Part shown: piece after piece, positions 1-7,475 of the stretch
How the letters are laid out: every line of letters starts with the position of its first letter
How positions within the stretch are numbered: position 1 is the first letter of the stretch
Source of the DNA: Salsipaludibacter sp038233055
Lineage (GTDB): Bacteria; Actinomycetota; Nitriliruptoria; Nitriliruptorales; Nitriliruptoraceae
Direction of reading: 5' to 3'
Assembly (NCBI GenBank): GCA_038233055.1
Contig: JBBSMS010000053.1
Location: 1-21,033, forward strand
DNA: 21,033 nt
The notes under the pieces: generated by a model
Told to the model about the DNA's origin: nothing
The model's input: only the letters and a program-made list of their open reading frames with translations
The model's database searches: none
Program-made: the position numbers and the translations under genes

Positions 1-78
1 GAGGTCGGCCACGTCCACGCGCAGCACCTCGGCCCCGCCGACGGAGATCGACAGCGGGCCGTCGGCGCCGGCGCCCCG
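1..78 (-). CDS. Partial coding region, C-terminal or internal part of an unknown protein
   Basis: Read on the minus strand, the first bases give an open frame translating as GAGADGPLSISVGGAEVLRV followed by DVADL, running off the window edge at position 1. Almost every third codon position is G or C, as expected in this genome, and the plus-strand frames fit less well. The upstream side enters the extreme G/C tract at about 79, so neither a start codon nor the real gene boundary can be seen. The fragment is too short to assign a family. It could also be chance coding potential in GC-rich DNA. Confidence 0.35.
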
Positions 79-525
79 CCGCGGGGCCCGGGGGGCGGGC
101 CCCCCCGCCCCCCCCCCCCCCCCGCCCGACGGGGCCCCCCCGCCTCCCGCGCGCCCACCGCCCGGGTGCCGGCGTGGTCACAGGGCGGGGTGACCGCGCC
201 GGCGGCTTGACACGTTGCACCGAGGACAACAGGCGCCCCACCCTCACCGTTCCGCGCGGACCGCTGGTTCCGTTCTTCGTAATGCGTCCACGGATGGCGG
301 TTCGCAGACGTCCCGGGGTTGGGGGCGACACGCCTCGGCCAGGTGGCCGTGTCCCGCCTGCGACAGCGTCTGCCCGAGCTCGGCCGCGCGGTCGCCCAGA
401 GCCTCTGGTGGCGTCGCGGCAAGGCCCGACTGACCCGTATTCGGGCACGGGCCCATCACTCATGCAACGATCGGTCCCGGAGTGCCGTCTGACGGACCGA
501 GGTGGATCGGGAGGTGGGTGTGGCG
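79..525. other. Gene-poor stretch with an extreme G/C tract
   Basis: Positions 79 to about 175 are nearly pure G and C with long homopolymers, including 16 consecutive C at 108-123. From 176 to 525 the composition is normal. A TTGACA hexamer at 207-212 lacks a good -10 partner. A small inverted repeat (CCCGT, ACGGG) lies around 436-453. Open frames here have no recognisable protein features and I regard them as chance. The end of this stretch must hold the promoter of the Kelch-like gene, but I cannot place it. Confidence 0.5.
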
Positions 526-1721
526 ATGCTCATCGCGGGCATCGGCGCTCGGCGCTGGCTTCCTCGCGTGCTGGCCGCGGCGGCATCCACGGCGCTCCTC
601 ACCTCGGCGTGTGCGCCCACGCCCGATCCGGCCGCCGAACCCGCCGCGGCCGCAGAACCTGCCAGGGCCGGGGAGGTGGCCACCGGTGGTTGGGAGCGAT
701 TGCCCGACGGGCCGTTGTCGCCACGCATGGGTGCGGGTGTCGCGGCGTTGGACGACGACCGGGTGGTGGTCTTCGGCGGGAACTCGGCGCTGTGTCCGCC
801 GACGGCCGACTGTGGCGGGTCGGGGGACCCGTATTTCATCGATGGCGCCGTGTTCGATCGTGCCGGGGGGACCTGGACCTCGATCGCGGACCTCCCGGTC
901 GAGATCACGGATCCCGAGGTCGCGACCGTGGACGGGATGGTGCACGCCCTCGTCCAGTGCCGGCGTGGCCCGATGTGTCCGTCCGGGAGCACGCTGCTGC
1001 GATGGGACTCCGAGGAGGACGCGTGGGAGGTGTTCCCCGGCATCCCCGACGACGGATGGTGGCACGAGTTGACGACCTGGGACGGGACCGTGGTCGCCGT
1101 GGCCGACAGCCAGGAGCAGGGCGAGGTGGCCGACCACCGCTTCGACCCGGAGGCCGATGGCGGCGACGGAGTGTGAACGGAGCTGCCCGAGGATCCGTTG
1201 CCGGAGTCCTACGACCGCCGCGCCATCGATGTGGACGGTCGCTTGCTGCTGTTCGGGTCACCGCTGGACGAGGGCGACAAGGTGGCCGCGGCACTGGCCC
1301 CGACGGGACGTGGTCGAGGTTGCCGGACGCTCCCGGTGGGGGATGGAACGTGTTCGAGGCGGGCGGCAACGTCTACCTCAACTCCCACTTCGGCGCATCC
1401 GGTGGCGGCGTGCTCGACCCGTCCGACGACACGTGGCACCCGTTCCCGCCAGGTCCCGACGGCGACTGGGGCGGCGACATGGCCGGGATGCTGGACGACG
1501 ACCGCCTCACGATGGAGTACGCCCACGGCTGGGTGCTGGACGTCGCCTCCGCCGACTGGATCGAGGTCCCGGAACGCCCGTCGGACGCGCTCGCCTACGA
1601 CTTCTCGCACACCACGGTCGGCCGCTCCCTGTTCACCTTCGGTGGCCAACAGTGGCCCGACGACGGCACCGGTGACGGCGAGTTGCTGTCCGACGCCTGG
1701 CAGTGGACCCCACCGACGTGA
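526..1721 (+). pseudogene. Kelch-like repeat lipoprotein, interrupted by a stop codon and a frameshift
   Basis: The intact product would be an exported lipoprotein of roughly 400 residues with Kelch/galactose-oxidase-like beta-propeller repeats. ATG 526 follows a GGGAGGTGGG ribosome site; GTG 502 in the same frame is less likely. An Arg-Arg start, a hydrophobic stretch and a lipobox-like LLTSAC form the signal peptide. Repeat-like motifs follow, such as RMGAGVAALDDDRVVVFGG near the start and SLFTFGGQQW near the end. Two lesions are visible. TGA at 1174-1176 stands where a Kelch Trp (TGG) fits, since the frame continues as TELPEDPLPE. A base appears lost from the CCCC run at 1298-1301, after which the reading moves to the frame ending at TGA 1719-1721. 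Either this is a pseudogene, or the region near the low-complexity tract is badly sequenced. Function is unknown. Confidence 0.65.
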
Positions 1722-1757
1722 CGGCACGTGGCGGCGGCCCCCCAAGGAACCAACCTG

Positions 1758-1774
1758 CGCTCGGCTTGTGAGCG
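1758..1774 (-). terminator. Possible weak hairpin terminator of the tRNA transcript
   Basis: On the minus strand, downstream of the tRNA 3' end, CGCTC and GAGCG can pair around a 7-base loop, and the sequence after it (CAGGTTGGTTCCTT) is relatively T-rich. The stem is only 5 bp, so this is a weak call. Part of it is also the fragment resembling the tRNA T-arm. Confidence 0.25.
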
Positions 1775-1818
1775 AGATGTGGGCCTGATGTCAATCGGGC
1801 TGAATCGCAGGATTTGGC

Positions 1819-1893
1819 TGGCGCCCCCGGCAGGAATCGAACCTGCGCTCACGGTTTAGGAAACCGATGCTCTCTCCACTGAGCTACGAGGGC
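1819..1893 (-). tRNA. tRNA-Arg, anticodon CCT, with encoded CCA end
   Basis: The minus strand folds as a complete cloverleaf. The acceptor stem is GCCCTCG with CGGGGGC (one T-G pair). The D arm is GCTC/GAGC with an 8-base loop. The anticodon stem is TCGGT/ACCGT, with a mismatch at the outermost pair, around loop TTCCTAA. There is a 4-base variable region, and the T arm is GCAGG TTCGATT CCTGC. Discriminator G and CCA are encoded at 1819-1822. The anticodon CCT is at 1858-1860 and reads AGG, a rare Arg codon in GC-rich genomes. A TACGAT hexamer on the minus strand (1933-1938) may be its -10 element, but no good -35 is seen. Confidence 0.95.
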
Positions 1894-2015
1894 TTGCGAG
1901 TCGCTGCCCTGGCTGGCGCGGCTGCGCGACACATCGTAATCCCGGCGACAGGAGGCACCGGCCACCGTGCCGCTGACGTCGACGCACCAGGTGATGCGGC
2001 GCTGAACGGCGTGCC

Positions 2016-2564
2016 TCACTGACCGGTGCGGCCGTCTATGCACTCGCGGAGGAGGTCGGCGTGGCCGAGGTGGCGCGCGTACTCCTCGACCATGTGCACC
2101 AGGATCTCGCGGATCTCGACTTGGTCCCCGTGGACCTCGATCGTGGCCCCCAAGTCATCCAACCCAGCCATGACCTCCTGGGCATGTGCCACCTCTCGAC
2201 GCCACGACGCCCATGCCTCGGCGACCACGTCGTCGTCGGCCACGGCGCCATCGAACACCGGATCGTCGGTGTCGCCGACGTACATCGGCGGAAGCTCCTG
2301 GCCTGCCAGCCAGCCGCGGTGCCACTCGCGTTCGACGTGGGCCAGGTGTCGGACCAGTCCCAGCAGCGACATCGTCGACGGCGGCACCGACCGCCGCGCC
2401 ATCTGCTCGGCGTCCAGGCCCTCGCACTTCATCTCCAGCGTCAGCCGGTAGTGGCGCAGGTAGTCGGCCACAACGGCGCGCTCACCCCGGGGCTGGTCGT
2501 CGGACTCGCGGGGATCGTCCTCGGGATCCACCCACATGTCCGGGTACCGACGCTCGTCCACCAT
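2016..2564 (-). CDS. DUF664/DinB-like four-helix-bundle protein
   Basis: This 182-residue protein matches the DUF664 branch of the DinB superfamily. Those proteins are metal-binding four-helix bundles; some relatives are mycothiol- or bacillithiol-dependent S-transferases, others have no known role. Visible motifs are LVRHLAHVEREWHRGW in the first half and a C-terminal EYARHLGHADLLRE, which supply the histidines expected to bind metal. The N-terminal 30 residues are acidic and low in complexity. I prefer ATG at 2564 because AGGGGAG lies just upstream, though the 3-base spacing is tight; GTG at 2588 has no ribosome site. It is divergent from the small gene at 2699. The substrate cannot be deduced. 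Confidence 0.85.
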   Translation of the reverse strand: MVDERRYPDMWVDPEDDPRESDDQPRGERAVVADYLRHYRLTLEMKCEGLDAEQMARRSVPPSTMSLLGLVRHLAHVEREWHRGWLAGQELPPMYVGDTDDPVFDGAVADDDVVAEAWASWRREVAHAQEVMAGLDDLGATIEVHGDQVEIREILVHMVEEYARHLGHADLLRECIDGRTGQ

Positions 2565-2698
2565 AGGCTCCCCTGCTGGGTCGATCACGTGCCCGGGGAC
2601 GATAGGGCGCGGGTGGCGGGCCGGCGCGCTGCTCGGGGCACCGAGCGGTGGACCGTCGGGGCGTACCGTGGCGACCGTCGTCGTCCCGGGAGTCCGTC

Positions 2699-3073
2699 GT
2701 GCCCACGCGCATCGCGAGCATGGACTTGCACGTCGAGCACGTCCCCGACGACGTGGTGGTCTCGGCGGAGGAAGGGGCCGACGAGGGGGAGCGGGTCACC
2801 GGGCTCCAGCCGGTCATCACGTTCGCGCACACCTTCAACGGCTACGCCTACGGCGGCGCGCCGCACCAACTCGGCGGGATCGTCGACGACATCCGCCAGC
2901 AGTGGCGCGCCGGCGACGGACTGCCGACCGACCTCGACCGCCTGCGTGCCTGCCTGTTCTACTGGACCCGCGCCCACCGCCACGGGGGCGGTGACCCGAT
3001 CACCACCGACGACGCCGACTGGCTCAACGCGCTCCTGGCCGCCATCCGGGACCGCCTCGCCGACCGCGGCTGA
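2699..3073 (+). CDS. Small conserved-looking hypothetical protein
   Basis: A 124-residue acidic protein beginning VPTRIASMDLHV. GTG 2699 is chosen because GGGAG ends 6 bases upstream; an internal Met lies seven codons later. There is no signal peptide or membrane segment. The central part (PVITFAHTFNGYAYGG) and the helical C-terminal half (DDIRQQWRAGDGLPTDLDRLRACLFYWTRAHRH and onward) look like a real folded domain, and codon use is typical of the window. I do not recognise the family. It is divergent from the DUF664 gene, with about 135 bp between the starts, so the two may share a control region. Confidence 0.7.
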   Translation: MPTRIASMDLHVEHVPDDVVVSAEEGADEGERVTGLQPVITFAHTFNGYAYGGAPHQLGGIVDDIRQQWRAGDGLPTDLDRLRACLFYWTRAHRHGGGDPITTDDADWLNALLAAIRDRLADRG

Positions 3074-3125
3074 CGCCGGACAGCGTGCCACGCCCGCGGC
3101 TGACCGTGCTCTGTCGGGGCGAACA

Positions 3126-3141
3126 GGTGGCGTCAGCCACC
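3126..3141 (+). terminator. Small hairpin downstream of the 2699 gene
   Basis: GGTGGC and GCCACC form a perfect 6-bp stem with loop GTCA about 50 bases after the stop codon. No T tract follows, so this is only a candidate terminator. Confidence 0.25.
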
Positions 3142-3376
3142 ACGCTCCGCGATCCGGGGGGACCGGCCACGCGCGACTCGACCCGGGACGCCCAAGATCG
3201 TCGGACCGTCGACATGTCACGTCCGCCAGCCGCTCGACCGCCGGCACGGCGTCACGGTCGAGCCGTCGACACCCGTACCTGCATCACTGCAACGACGTCG
3301 ACCCTTGTCACTCGGGCTCGGACACCGACGTGCCACGCACCGCGACGGGACCAGCAACCTGACCTGCGATCGGTTG

Positions 3377-3391
3377 TGAGAATCGTTCCCA
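3377..3391. promoter_or_regulatory. Zur/Fur-like operator palindrome upstream of the cation efflux gene
   Basis: The sequence TGAGAATCGTTCCCA is a 15-base inverted repeat (TGAGAA, TTCCCA) with five of six arm pairs matching around a 3-base centre. It resembles actinobacterial Zur boxes of the general form TGAAAATnATTTTCA. It stands out as locally AT-rich in a GC-rich spacer. It lies about 62 bases upstream of the candidate -10 TACAGT (3453-3458) and 166 bases before the efflux start. That would suit an activator rather than a repressor. The assignment to Zur is inference. Confidence 0.4.
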
Positions 3392-3557
3392 ATCGGGCTG
3401 GAACGGCCGTTGGTTGGTGTTTCGATGTCACGGACCGAACCGCGTCGGGGGCTACAGTGGAACCGTCGCCGGGGGAGCGCGACCACCTCGAACCAACCTC
3501 GCCCGCCCGACGACGCCACCAACCACCACGACACGCAACGCACGGAGGTCACCCCTG

Positions 3558-4478
3558 ATGGGTGCAGGACACTCGCACGTCGACCCGGCCAGTGCCGGCG
3601 GACGCCACAAGCGTGCGCTGGTGTGGGCGATCGTGCTGTTGCTGGGCTTCTTCGTCGTGGAACTGGTCTTCGGATTCCTGACCGGGTCGCTCGCGCTGCT
3701 GTCCGACGCCGGGCACATGTTCACCGACGTGCTGGGCATCGGCATGGCGCTGGCCGCGATCCAGGTCGCCCAGGCCGCCCGTCGCAACCAGCAACGCACG
3801 TTCGGTCTCTACCGCCTGGAGATCCTCGCCGCCCTGGCCAACGCGGTGCTGCTGTTCGGCGTGGCCACCTGGGTGCTCGTCGAGGCCGTCGGCCGCATCG
3901 GCCAGCCCCCCGAGATCGACGGCAGCACCGTCATCTGGGTGGCGATCGGTGGCTTGGTCGTCAACCTGGTCGTGTTCCGGTTGCTGCGCGCGGGCAGCGA
4001 GGAGTCCCTCAACCTGGAGGGCGCCTACCTCGAGGTCTTGGCCGACCTGCTGGGCTCGGTCGCCGCGGTCATCACCGGGTTGGTCCTGCGCTTCACCGAC
4101 TTCACCCTGGTCGACCCGCTGTTCGGGATCGCGATCGGGCTGTTCGTGCTGCCGCGGACGTGGCGACTGGGTCGCAAGGCCCTGCGGGTGCTGGTCCAGG
4201 CCGCCCCCGACCACGTCGACGTCGCTGCGATCACGCTCGACCTGCAGGGCATCGAGTCCGTCAACGGCGTCCACGACCTGCACGTGTGGACGCTCACGTC
4301 CGGGATGGACGTCGCGTCGGTCCACCTCACGTTGGACCACGTCGGCGCGTCTCACGGGGTGCTGGACCGGGCCCAGGAGATCTTCCGCGACAACCACGGG
4401 ATCGGGCACGCCACGGTCCAACTCGACCCGCCCGACCACACCAGCCACGCCTGCGACGACTGCCTCACCCCGGCCTGA
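3558..4478 (+). CDS. Cation diffusion facilitator (CzcD/ZitB-like) metal exporter
   Basis: This 306-residue inner-membrane protein belongs to the cation diffusion facilitator family, which exports Zn2+ and related divalent cations in exchange for protons. It has an N-terminal HSH metal-binding start, six predicted membrane segments (about residues 20-190) and a cytoplasmic domain (about 200-290) with the usual VHDLHVWTLTSG motif. Segment 2 holds the expected H53-xxx-D57. In segment 5 the ligand pair reads E159-xxx-D163, where CzcD/ZitB proteins usually have HxxxD. The tail adds His and Cys (HACDDC, residues 297-302). ATG 3558 follows GGAGGT at a spacing of 8; the upstream extension has no family match. 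Zinc is the most likely substrate but is not proven. Confidence 0.93.
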   Translation: MGAGHSHVDPASAGGRHKRALVWAIVLLLGFFVVELVFGFLTGSLALLSDAGHMFTDVLGIGMALAAIQVAQAARRNQQRTFGLYRLEILAALANAVLLFGVATWVLVEAVGRIGQPPEIDGSTVIWVAIGGLVVNLVVFRLLRAGSEESLNLEGAYLEVLADLLGSVAAVITGLVLRFTDFTLVDPLFGIAIGLFVLPRTWRLGRKALRVLVQAAPDHVDVAAITLDLQGIESVNGVHDLHVWTLTSGMDVASVHLTLDHVGASHGVLDRAQEIFRDNHGIGHATVQLDPPDHTSHACDDCLTPA

Positions 4479-4569
4479 CCAGCCGACGCACGCCGGATCA
4501 GCCACTGCCCGGGCCAGACCAGCCGACGCACGCCGACTCACCCCGGCCTGACCAGCCGACATAGGATCA
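4464..4569. repeat. Cluster of short direct repeats at the convergent gene junction
   Basis: A 24-base sequence covering the last codons and stop of the efflux gene (4464-4487) recurs exactly at 4537-4560. A 19-base sequence beginning GACCAGCCGACG occurs at 4477-4495 and 4517-4535, and GGATCAG-like ends occur near 4495 and 4563. The pattern looks like small tandem duplications of the gene's 3' end, inserted between the efflux gene and the converging phosphatase gene. No obvious terminator hairpin is present. Confidence 0.8.
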
Positions 4570-6468
4570 GGTGCCGATCACGCCGCCGTCGTCCTTGGTC
4601 ACGATCACCGTCGCCGGGCGCGGCAACCCACCGACCTTGTCGGGCCAGTCGCTACCACCGTCGTCGCCGGGGTGCTGGATGTTGACGAACATCGTGCGCT
4701 GGTCGGGGGTCGTGATGACCCCGGTCACCTCGCACTGGGGCACGCCGACCAGGAACCGTCGCAGCTCGCCGGTGGACGGGTCGGCGGCCAGCATCTGGTC
4801 GTTGGAATCGATCGGCTGGCTGCCGTCGGTCTGGATCCACAGCCGACCGTCGGGGTCGAACCACAGCCCGTCGGGCGAGCCGAAGCCGACGTCGGACACG
4901 TCCTGCTCACCGTCGGGGTCGTAGGGGTGTTCCCCGGCGATGAGGAAGATGTCCCACGTGAACGTCGTGGCGGCGTGGTCGCGCCGGTCCTCGGCCCACC
5001 GGATGATGTGGCCGTCGGGGTTGCCCACGATCGGGTTGGCCGCGTCGACCGGGTAGTCGATGCCCCGGTTGCGGTTGTTGGTCAGGCTGAAGTAGACGTC
5101 CTTGGTGCGAGTGTCGATCGACACCCACTCGGGCCGGTCCATCCGGGTCGCGCCGACCAGGTCGGCGGCCAGTCGGGTCTTGACCAGCAGTTCGCCCATG
5201 TCGGCGAACTGGCCCTCCAGCGCCGGGTTGTCGAGGGTGAGCGGCTCCCAGTGGCCGGTGCCGTCCTCGGCGAACACCGCGACGTGCAGCACGCCGTCGT
5301 CCAGCGGGCTGCCACCACGACCGCGGTAGGAACGCCACGGGCGGTTGCCGACGAACTTGTAGATGTAGTCACCGCGCTCGTCGTCACCGGAGTAGACCAC
5401 CACACGACCCCGGGTCCCGGTCGTGATCGCCGCCGACTCGTGCTTGAACCGGCCCAACGCGGTGCGCTTGGTCGGGGTGCTGTCGGGGTCCATCGGGTCG
5501 ATCTCGGTGAGCCAGTGGAACCGGTTGGGCTCCTGGGGCTCCTCGCCGGTGTCGAAGCGGGCGTCGGTGGTCGCCCACAGGTAGCCGAAGCCGAACTCGG
5601 AATAGCCGTACCGGTCGAGCAACTCGGCCTGTTCGGCCGTCTCGTCACCGGCGCGGCGGAAGTACCCGTTGGAGTTCTCCTCGGCGGTCAGGTAGGTGCC
5701 CCACGGGGTCGGCCCCATCGAGCAGTTGTTGAGCGTCCCCAGCAGCGCAGTCCCGGACGGGTCGTAGCCGGTCTGCAGGAGGTCGTGGCCGGCGGCCGGC
5801 CCCGACACGCTCATCGGGGTATTGGCGGTGATGCGGCGGTTGAAGCGCGAGCCCCGCACGACCTCCCAGTTGCCGGGCTCGACTTCCCGGACCTCGACCA
5901 CGGTGACGCCGTGGGCGGCCTGGGACTTCGCGGTCTTTTCGGCGTCCCAGTCGGCGGTGCCGTCGGGGAACAGCTGTTCATCGACGGTGTACTCGTGGTT
6001 CATGACCAGCAGGCCGTTCGTCGACGACCGCCCCAACGGGAAGTAGTGCATCCCGTCGTGGCCCATGCCGGTCTGCCGTTCCTGGTCGGCTGCCGAGTTG
6101 GAGGCATCTGGCGCCCACTCGGGGAAGGGTGCCAGGATCGGCGTGCCCCAGGCGAGGAACGGCGTTGCCGAGTACCCGGACGGGACCGAGATCATGTCGG
6201 TCGTGTCCCCCGGGATGCTGTCGAAGCCCAGCGTGGGCCCACGCCCACGCCCGCGTCCACGTCCGCGGCCGTTTTCTCCCGGCGCGGCCGTGGCGGGCTG
6301 ACTCCCGATCAGGAACGTCGCGGCCGCCGCCAGGCCGCCACCGAGCACGGTTCGTCGGGACAGCCGGGCGTTGGCGATGTCGGCGAAGCGTGGGTTGCGG
6401 TCCGGGGAGGACGGCGTGTCGTCCGGGTCGGGACCGCCATGACGCTGGAACAAGCATGGCAAGGTCAC
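4567..6468 (-). CDS. phoX: PhoX-like alkaline phosphatase (DUF839), Tat-exported
   Basis: PhoX enzymes are secreted alkaline phosphatases with an iron-calcium cofactor that release phosphate from organic esters. The 633-residue product starts at GTG 6468, giving VTLPCLFQRHGG, followed by a family-like NPRFADI stretch. A Tat signal SRRTVLGGG (residues 37-45) and a hydrophobic run end near ATAAPG. Mature-protein motifs include LVMNHEYT (about 155-161) and NNCSMGPTPWGTYLTAEEN (247-265), with Cys249 at the position of the conserved iron-ligand Cys. In many PhoX proteins the end of that motif is CEEN. Unusually, a GRGRGRGRGRG tract (67-77) links signal and catalytic domain. The ribosome site is weak, so the start may be off by some codons. 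Other DUF839 proteins with phytase- or esterase-like activity remain possible. Confidence 0.85.
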   Translation of the reverse strand: MTLPCLFQRHGGPDPDDTPSSPDRNPRFADIANARLSRRTVLGGGLAAAATFLIGSQPATAAPGENGRGRGRGRGRGPTLGFDSIPGDTTDMISVPSGYSATPFLAWGTPILAPFPEWAPDASNSAADQERQTGMGHDGMHYFPLGRSSTNGLLVMNHEYTVDEQLFPDGTADWDAEKTAKSQAAHGVTVVEVREVEPGNWEVVRGSRFNRRITANTPMSVSGPAAGHDLLQTGYDPSGTALLGTLNNCSMGPTPWGTYLTAEENSNGYFRRAGDETAEQAELLDRYGYSEFGFGYLWATTDARFDTGEEPQEPNRFHWLTEIDPMDPDSTPTKRTALGRFKHESAAITTGTRGRVVVYSGDDERGDYIYKFVGNRPWRSYRGRGGSPLDDGVLHVAVFAEDGTGHWEPLTLDNPALEGQFADMGELLVKTRLAADLVGATRMDRPEWVSIDTRTKDVYFSLTNNRNRGIDYPVDAANPIVGNPDGHIIRWAEDRRDHAATTFTWDIFLIAGEHPYDPDGEQDVSDVGFGSPDGLWFDPDGRLWIQTDGSQPIDSNDQMLAADPSTGELRRFLVGVPQCEVTGVITTPDQRTMFVNIQHPGDDGGSDWPDKVGGLPRPATVIVTKDDGGVIGT

Positions 6469-6630
6469 CTCGCCGACGCAACCGCTCCGTTCGAACAGGT
6501 GTCGGTCTGTCGCGAACAACGTCCACGGGCTCGACGAACCCTGGCCGGCGACGAGCGCGGAGGCACGCACGCTGGAGGGCCAGCGGTGGCGGGCCGTCGT
6601 GAGGCGGACGGGACTCCATCCGAGCACGAG

Positions 6631-6659
6631 CGAGGCCCGGGCGGATCGCCCGGGCCTCG
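6631..6659 (-). terminator. Strong hairpin ending the dsb-like operon
   Basis: A 13-bp perfect stem (CGAGGCCCGGGCG paired with CGCCCGGGCCTCG, loop GAT) lies about 23 bases past the stop codon of the CPHC thioredoxin gene on the minus strand. No T tract follows, as is common for terminators in high-GC actinobacteria. It also separates the operon from the phosphatase gene downstream. Confidence 0.75.
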
Positions 6660-6682
6660 CCCTGATCAGGTTCGCGTCGCGG

Positions 6683-7450
6683 TCACTCCGTCGGCGCGTC
6701 GGCGTCGGCGTCGGACAGTTCCGTGCTGCCCTCGACCGTGGACGCGTCGGCGGTCCCGGCGGCGACGTCCACCAGGGCCTGGATCTGGTCGCGACCCAGT
6801 TCCCCGGAGGTGCGGGCGGCGACGTTGCCGTCGGCCCCGACCACCACGAAGTACGGATAGCCCGACAGCCCGTACGAACCCGCGATGGAGTTGGTCTCGT
6901 CGTCCAGGATCACCGGGAAGTCCCACTCCTCGCGCGACATCCACGACGACGGCGGGTAGTTGGCCTGGTTCGGGTCCTGCGAGGTGATGACCGCGGTCGC
7001 GTTGACGCCGTCGGGCAGTCCGCCAGCCCACTCGTCCACCAGCAGTGGCAGTTCGGCCTGGCAGTGCGGGCACCAGTGGGCCAGGAACACCAGCAGGTTG
7101 GCCTCGCCCTCGACCAACAGGTCGGTGTCGTCGCCGGCGAAGTCCTGGCCACTGACGTTGGGCGCGGGCATCCCCTGCGCGGCGTCGGCCCCCGGGTTGG
7201 CGGAGTCGAAGGCCGGCAGCGCCTCGCCGTCGATGGTGGCGTCGGCGGTTTCCTGGATCGCGTTGGCGGCCGAGGTGTTGGAGTCGAACAGGCCCATCGC
7301 GAGCGAGATGCCCAGCGCGGCGACGATCACGACGACGCCGATGCCAAGCAGGGTCGTCATGTCGAGCCCGGCCGAGTCCTTCTTGGTGGCGGTGCGGGCC
7401 TGGCGCTTCTGGCCGGAGCGGCCCTTGACGTCGCGGTTGGTGTCACTCAT
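6683..7450 (-). CDS. Membrane-anchored thioredoxin-fold protein with a CPHC active site (DsbA/TlpA-like)
   Basis: The 255-residue protein has a basic cytoplasmic N terminus, one membrane segment (about 30-53), a linker rich in Asp and Ala, and an extracytoplasmic thioredoxin fold (about 95-230). The active site is AHWCPHC (Cys127, Cys130), and the cis-proline motif SGYPYF has Pro199. CPHC is the classical DsbA motif, whereas TlpA and ResA reductases usually have other dipeptides between the cysteines. With a DsbB-like gene 25 bp upstream, a thiol-oxidase role in disulfide formation of exported proteins is the best inference. ATG 7450 is preceded by GAGGA at 8 bases. The tail (SDADADAPTE) is acidic. 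Overall fold similarity to AhpC/TSA-redoxin proteins leaves a reductase role possible. Confidence 0.85.
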   Translation of the reverse strand: MSDTNRDVKGRSGQKRQARTATKKDSAGLDMTTLLGIGVVVIVAALGISLAMGLFDSNTSAANAIQETADATIDGEALPAFDSANPGADAAQGMPAPNVSGQDFAGDDTDLLVEGEANLLVFLAHWCPHCQAELPLLVDEWAGGLPDGVNATAVITSQDPNQANYPPSSWMSREEWDFPVILDDETNSIAGSYGLSGYPYFVVVGADGNVAARTSGELGRDQIQALVDVAAGTADASTVEGSTELSDADADAPTE

Positions 7451-7475
7451 GGTGTGATTCCTCGTGGGAGGCTGC

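Larger units (their letters stand above)
3074..3557. other. About 480-bp intergenic stretch upstream of the efflux gene
   Basis: No convincing gene is present; the open frames crossing it have poor composition and no ribosome sites. Visible elements are a small perfect hairpin at 3126-3141 (GGTGGC GTCA GCCACC), possibly ending the upstream transcript, a Zur/Fur-like palindrome at 3377-3391, a candidate -10 TACAGT at 3453-3458, and the ribosome site GGAGGT at 3544-3549 for the efflux gene. The rest (about 3150-3370) contains short GTCGAC and GACGTC motifs but nothing I can interpret. Confidence 0.55.

Noticed and set aside
207..212. A perfect TTGACA hexamer as a promoter for the Kelch-like gene
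   Set aside because: No -10 element at 16-18 bases and more than 300 bases from the gene start.
174..1173. The upstream part of the open frame ending at 1721
   Set aside because: Only its last part, after about 1300, shows Kelch-like sequence. Before that the frame is Arg/Gly-rich and the real coding is in another frame, so the join reflects a frameshift rather than a 515-residue protein.
3085..3557. Open frames in the gap before the efflux gene
   Set aside because: No ribosome sites, no domains and Arg/Thr/Pro-rich chance composition; the efflux protein starts cleanly at 3558.
4672..6987. A 771-residue open frame on the plus strand, antisense to the PhoX-like and thioredoxin genes
   Set aside because: It is a shadow of strong minus-strand genes: rich in Val, Gly and Arg, with no known domain and no ribosome site. 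Long antisense frames are expected at this GC content.
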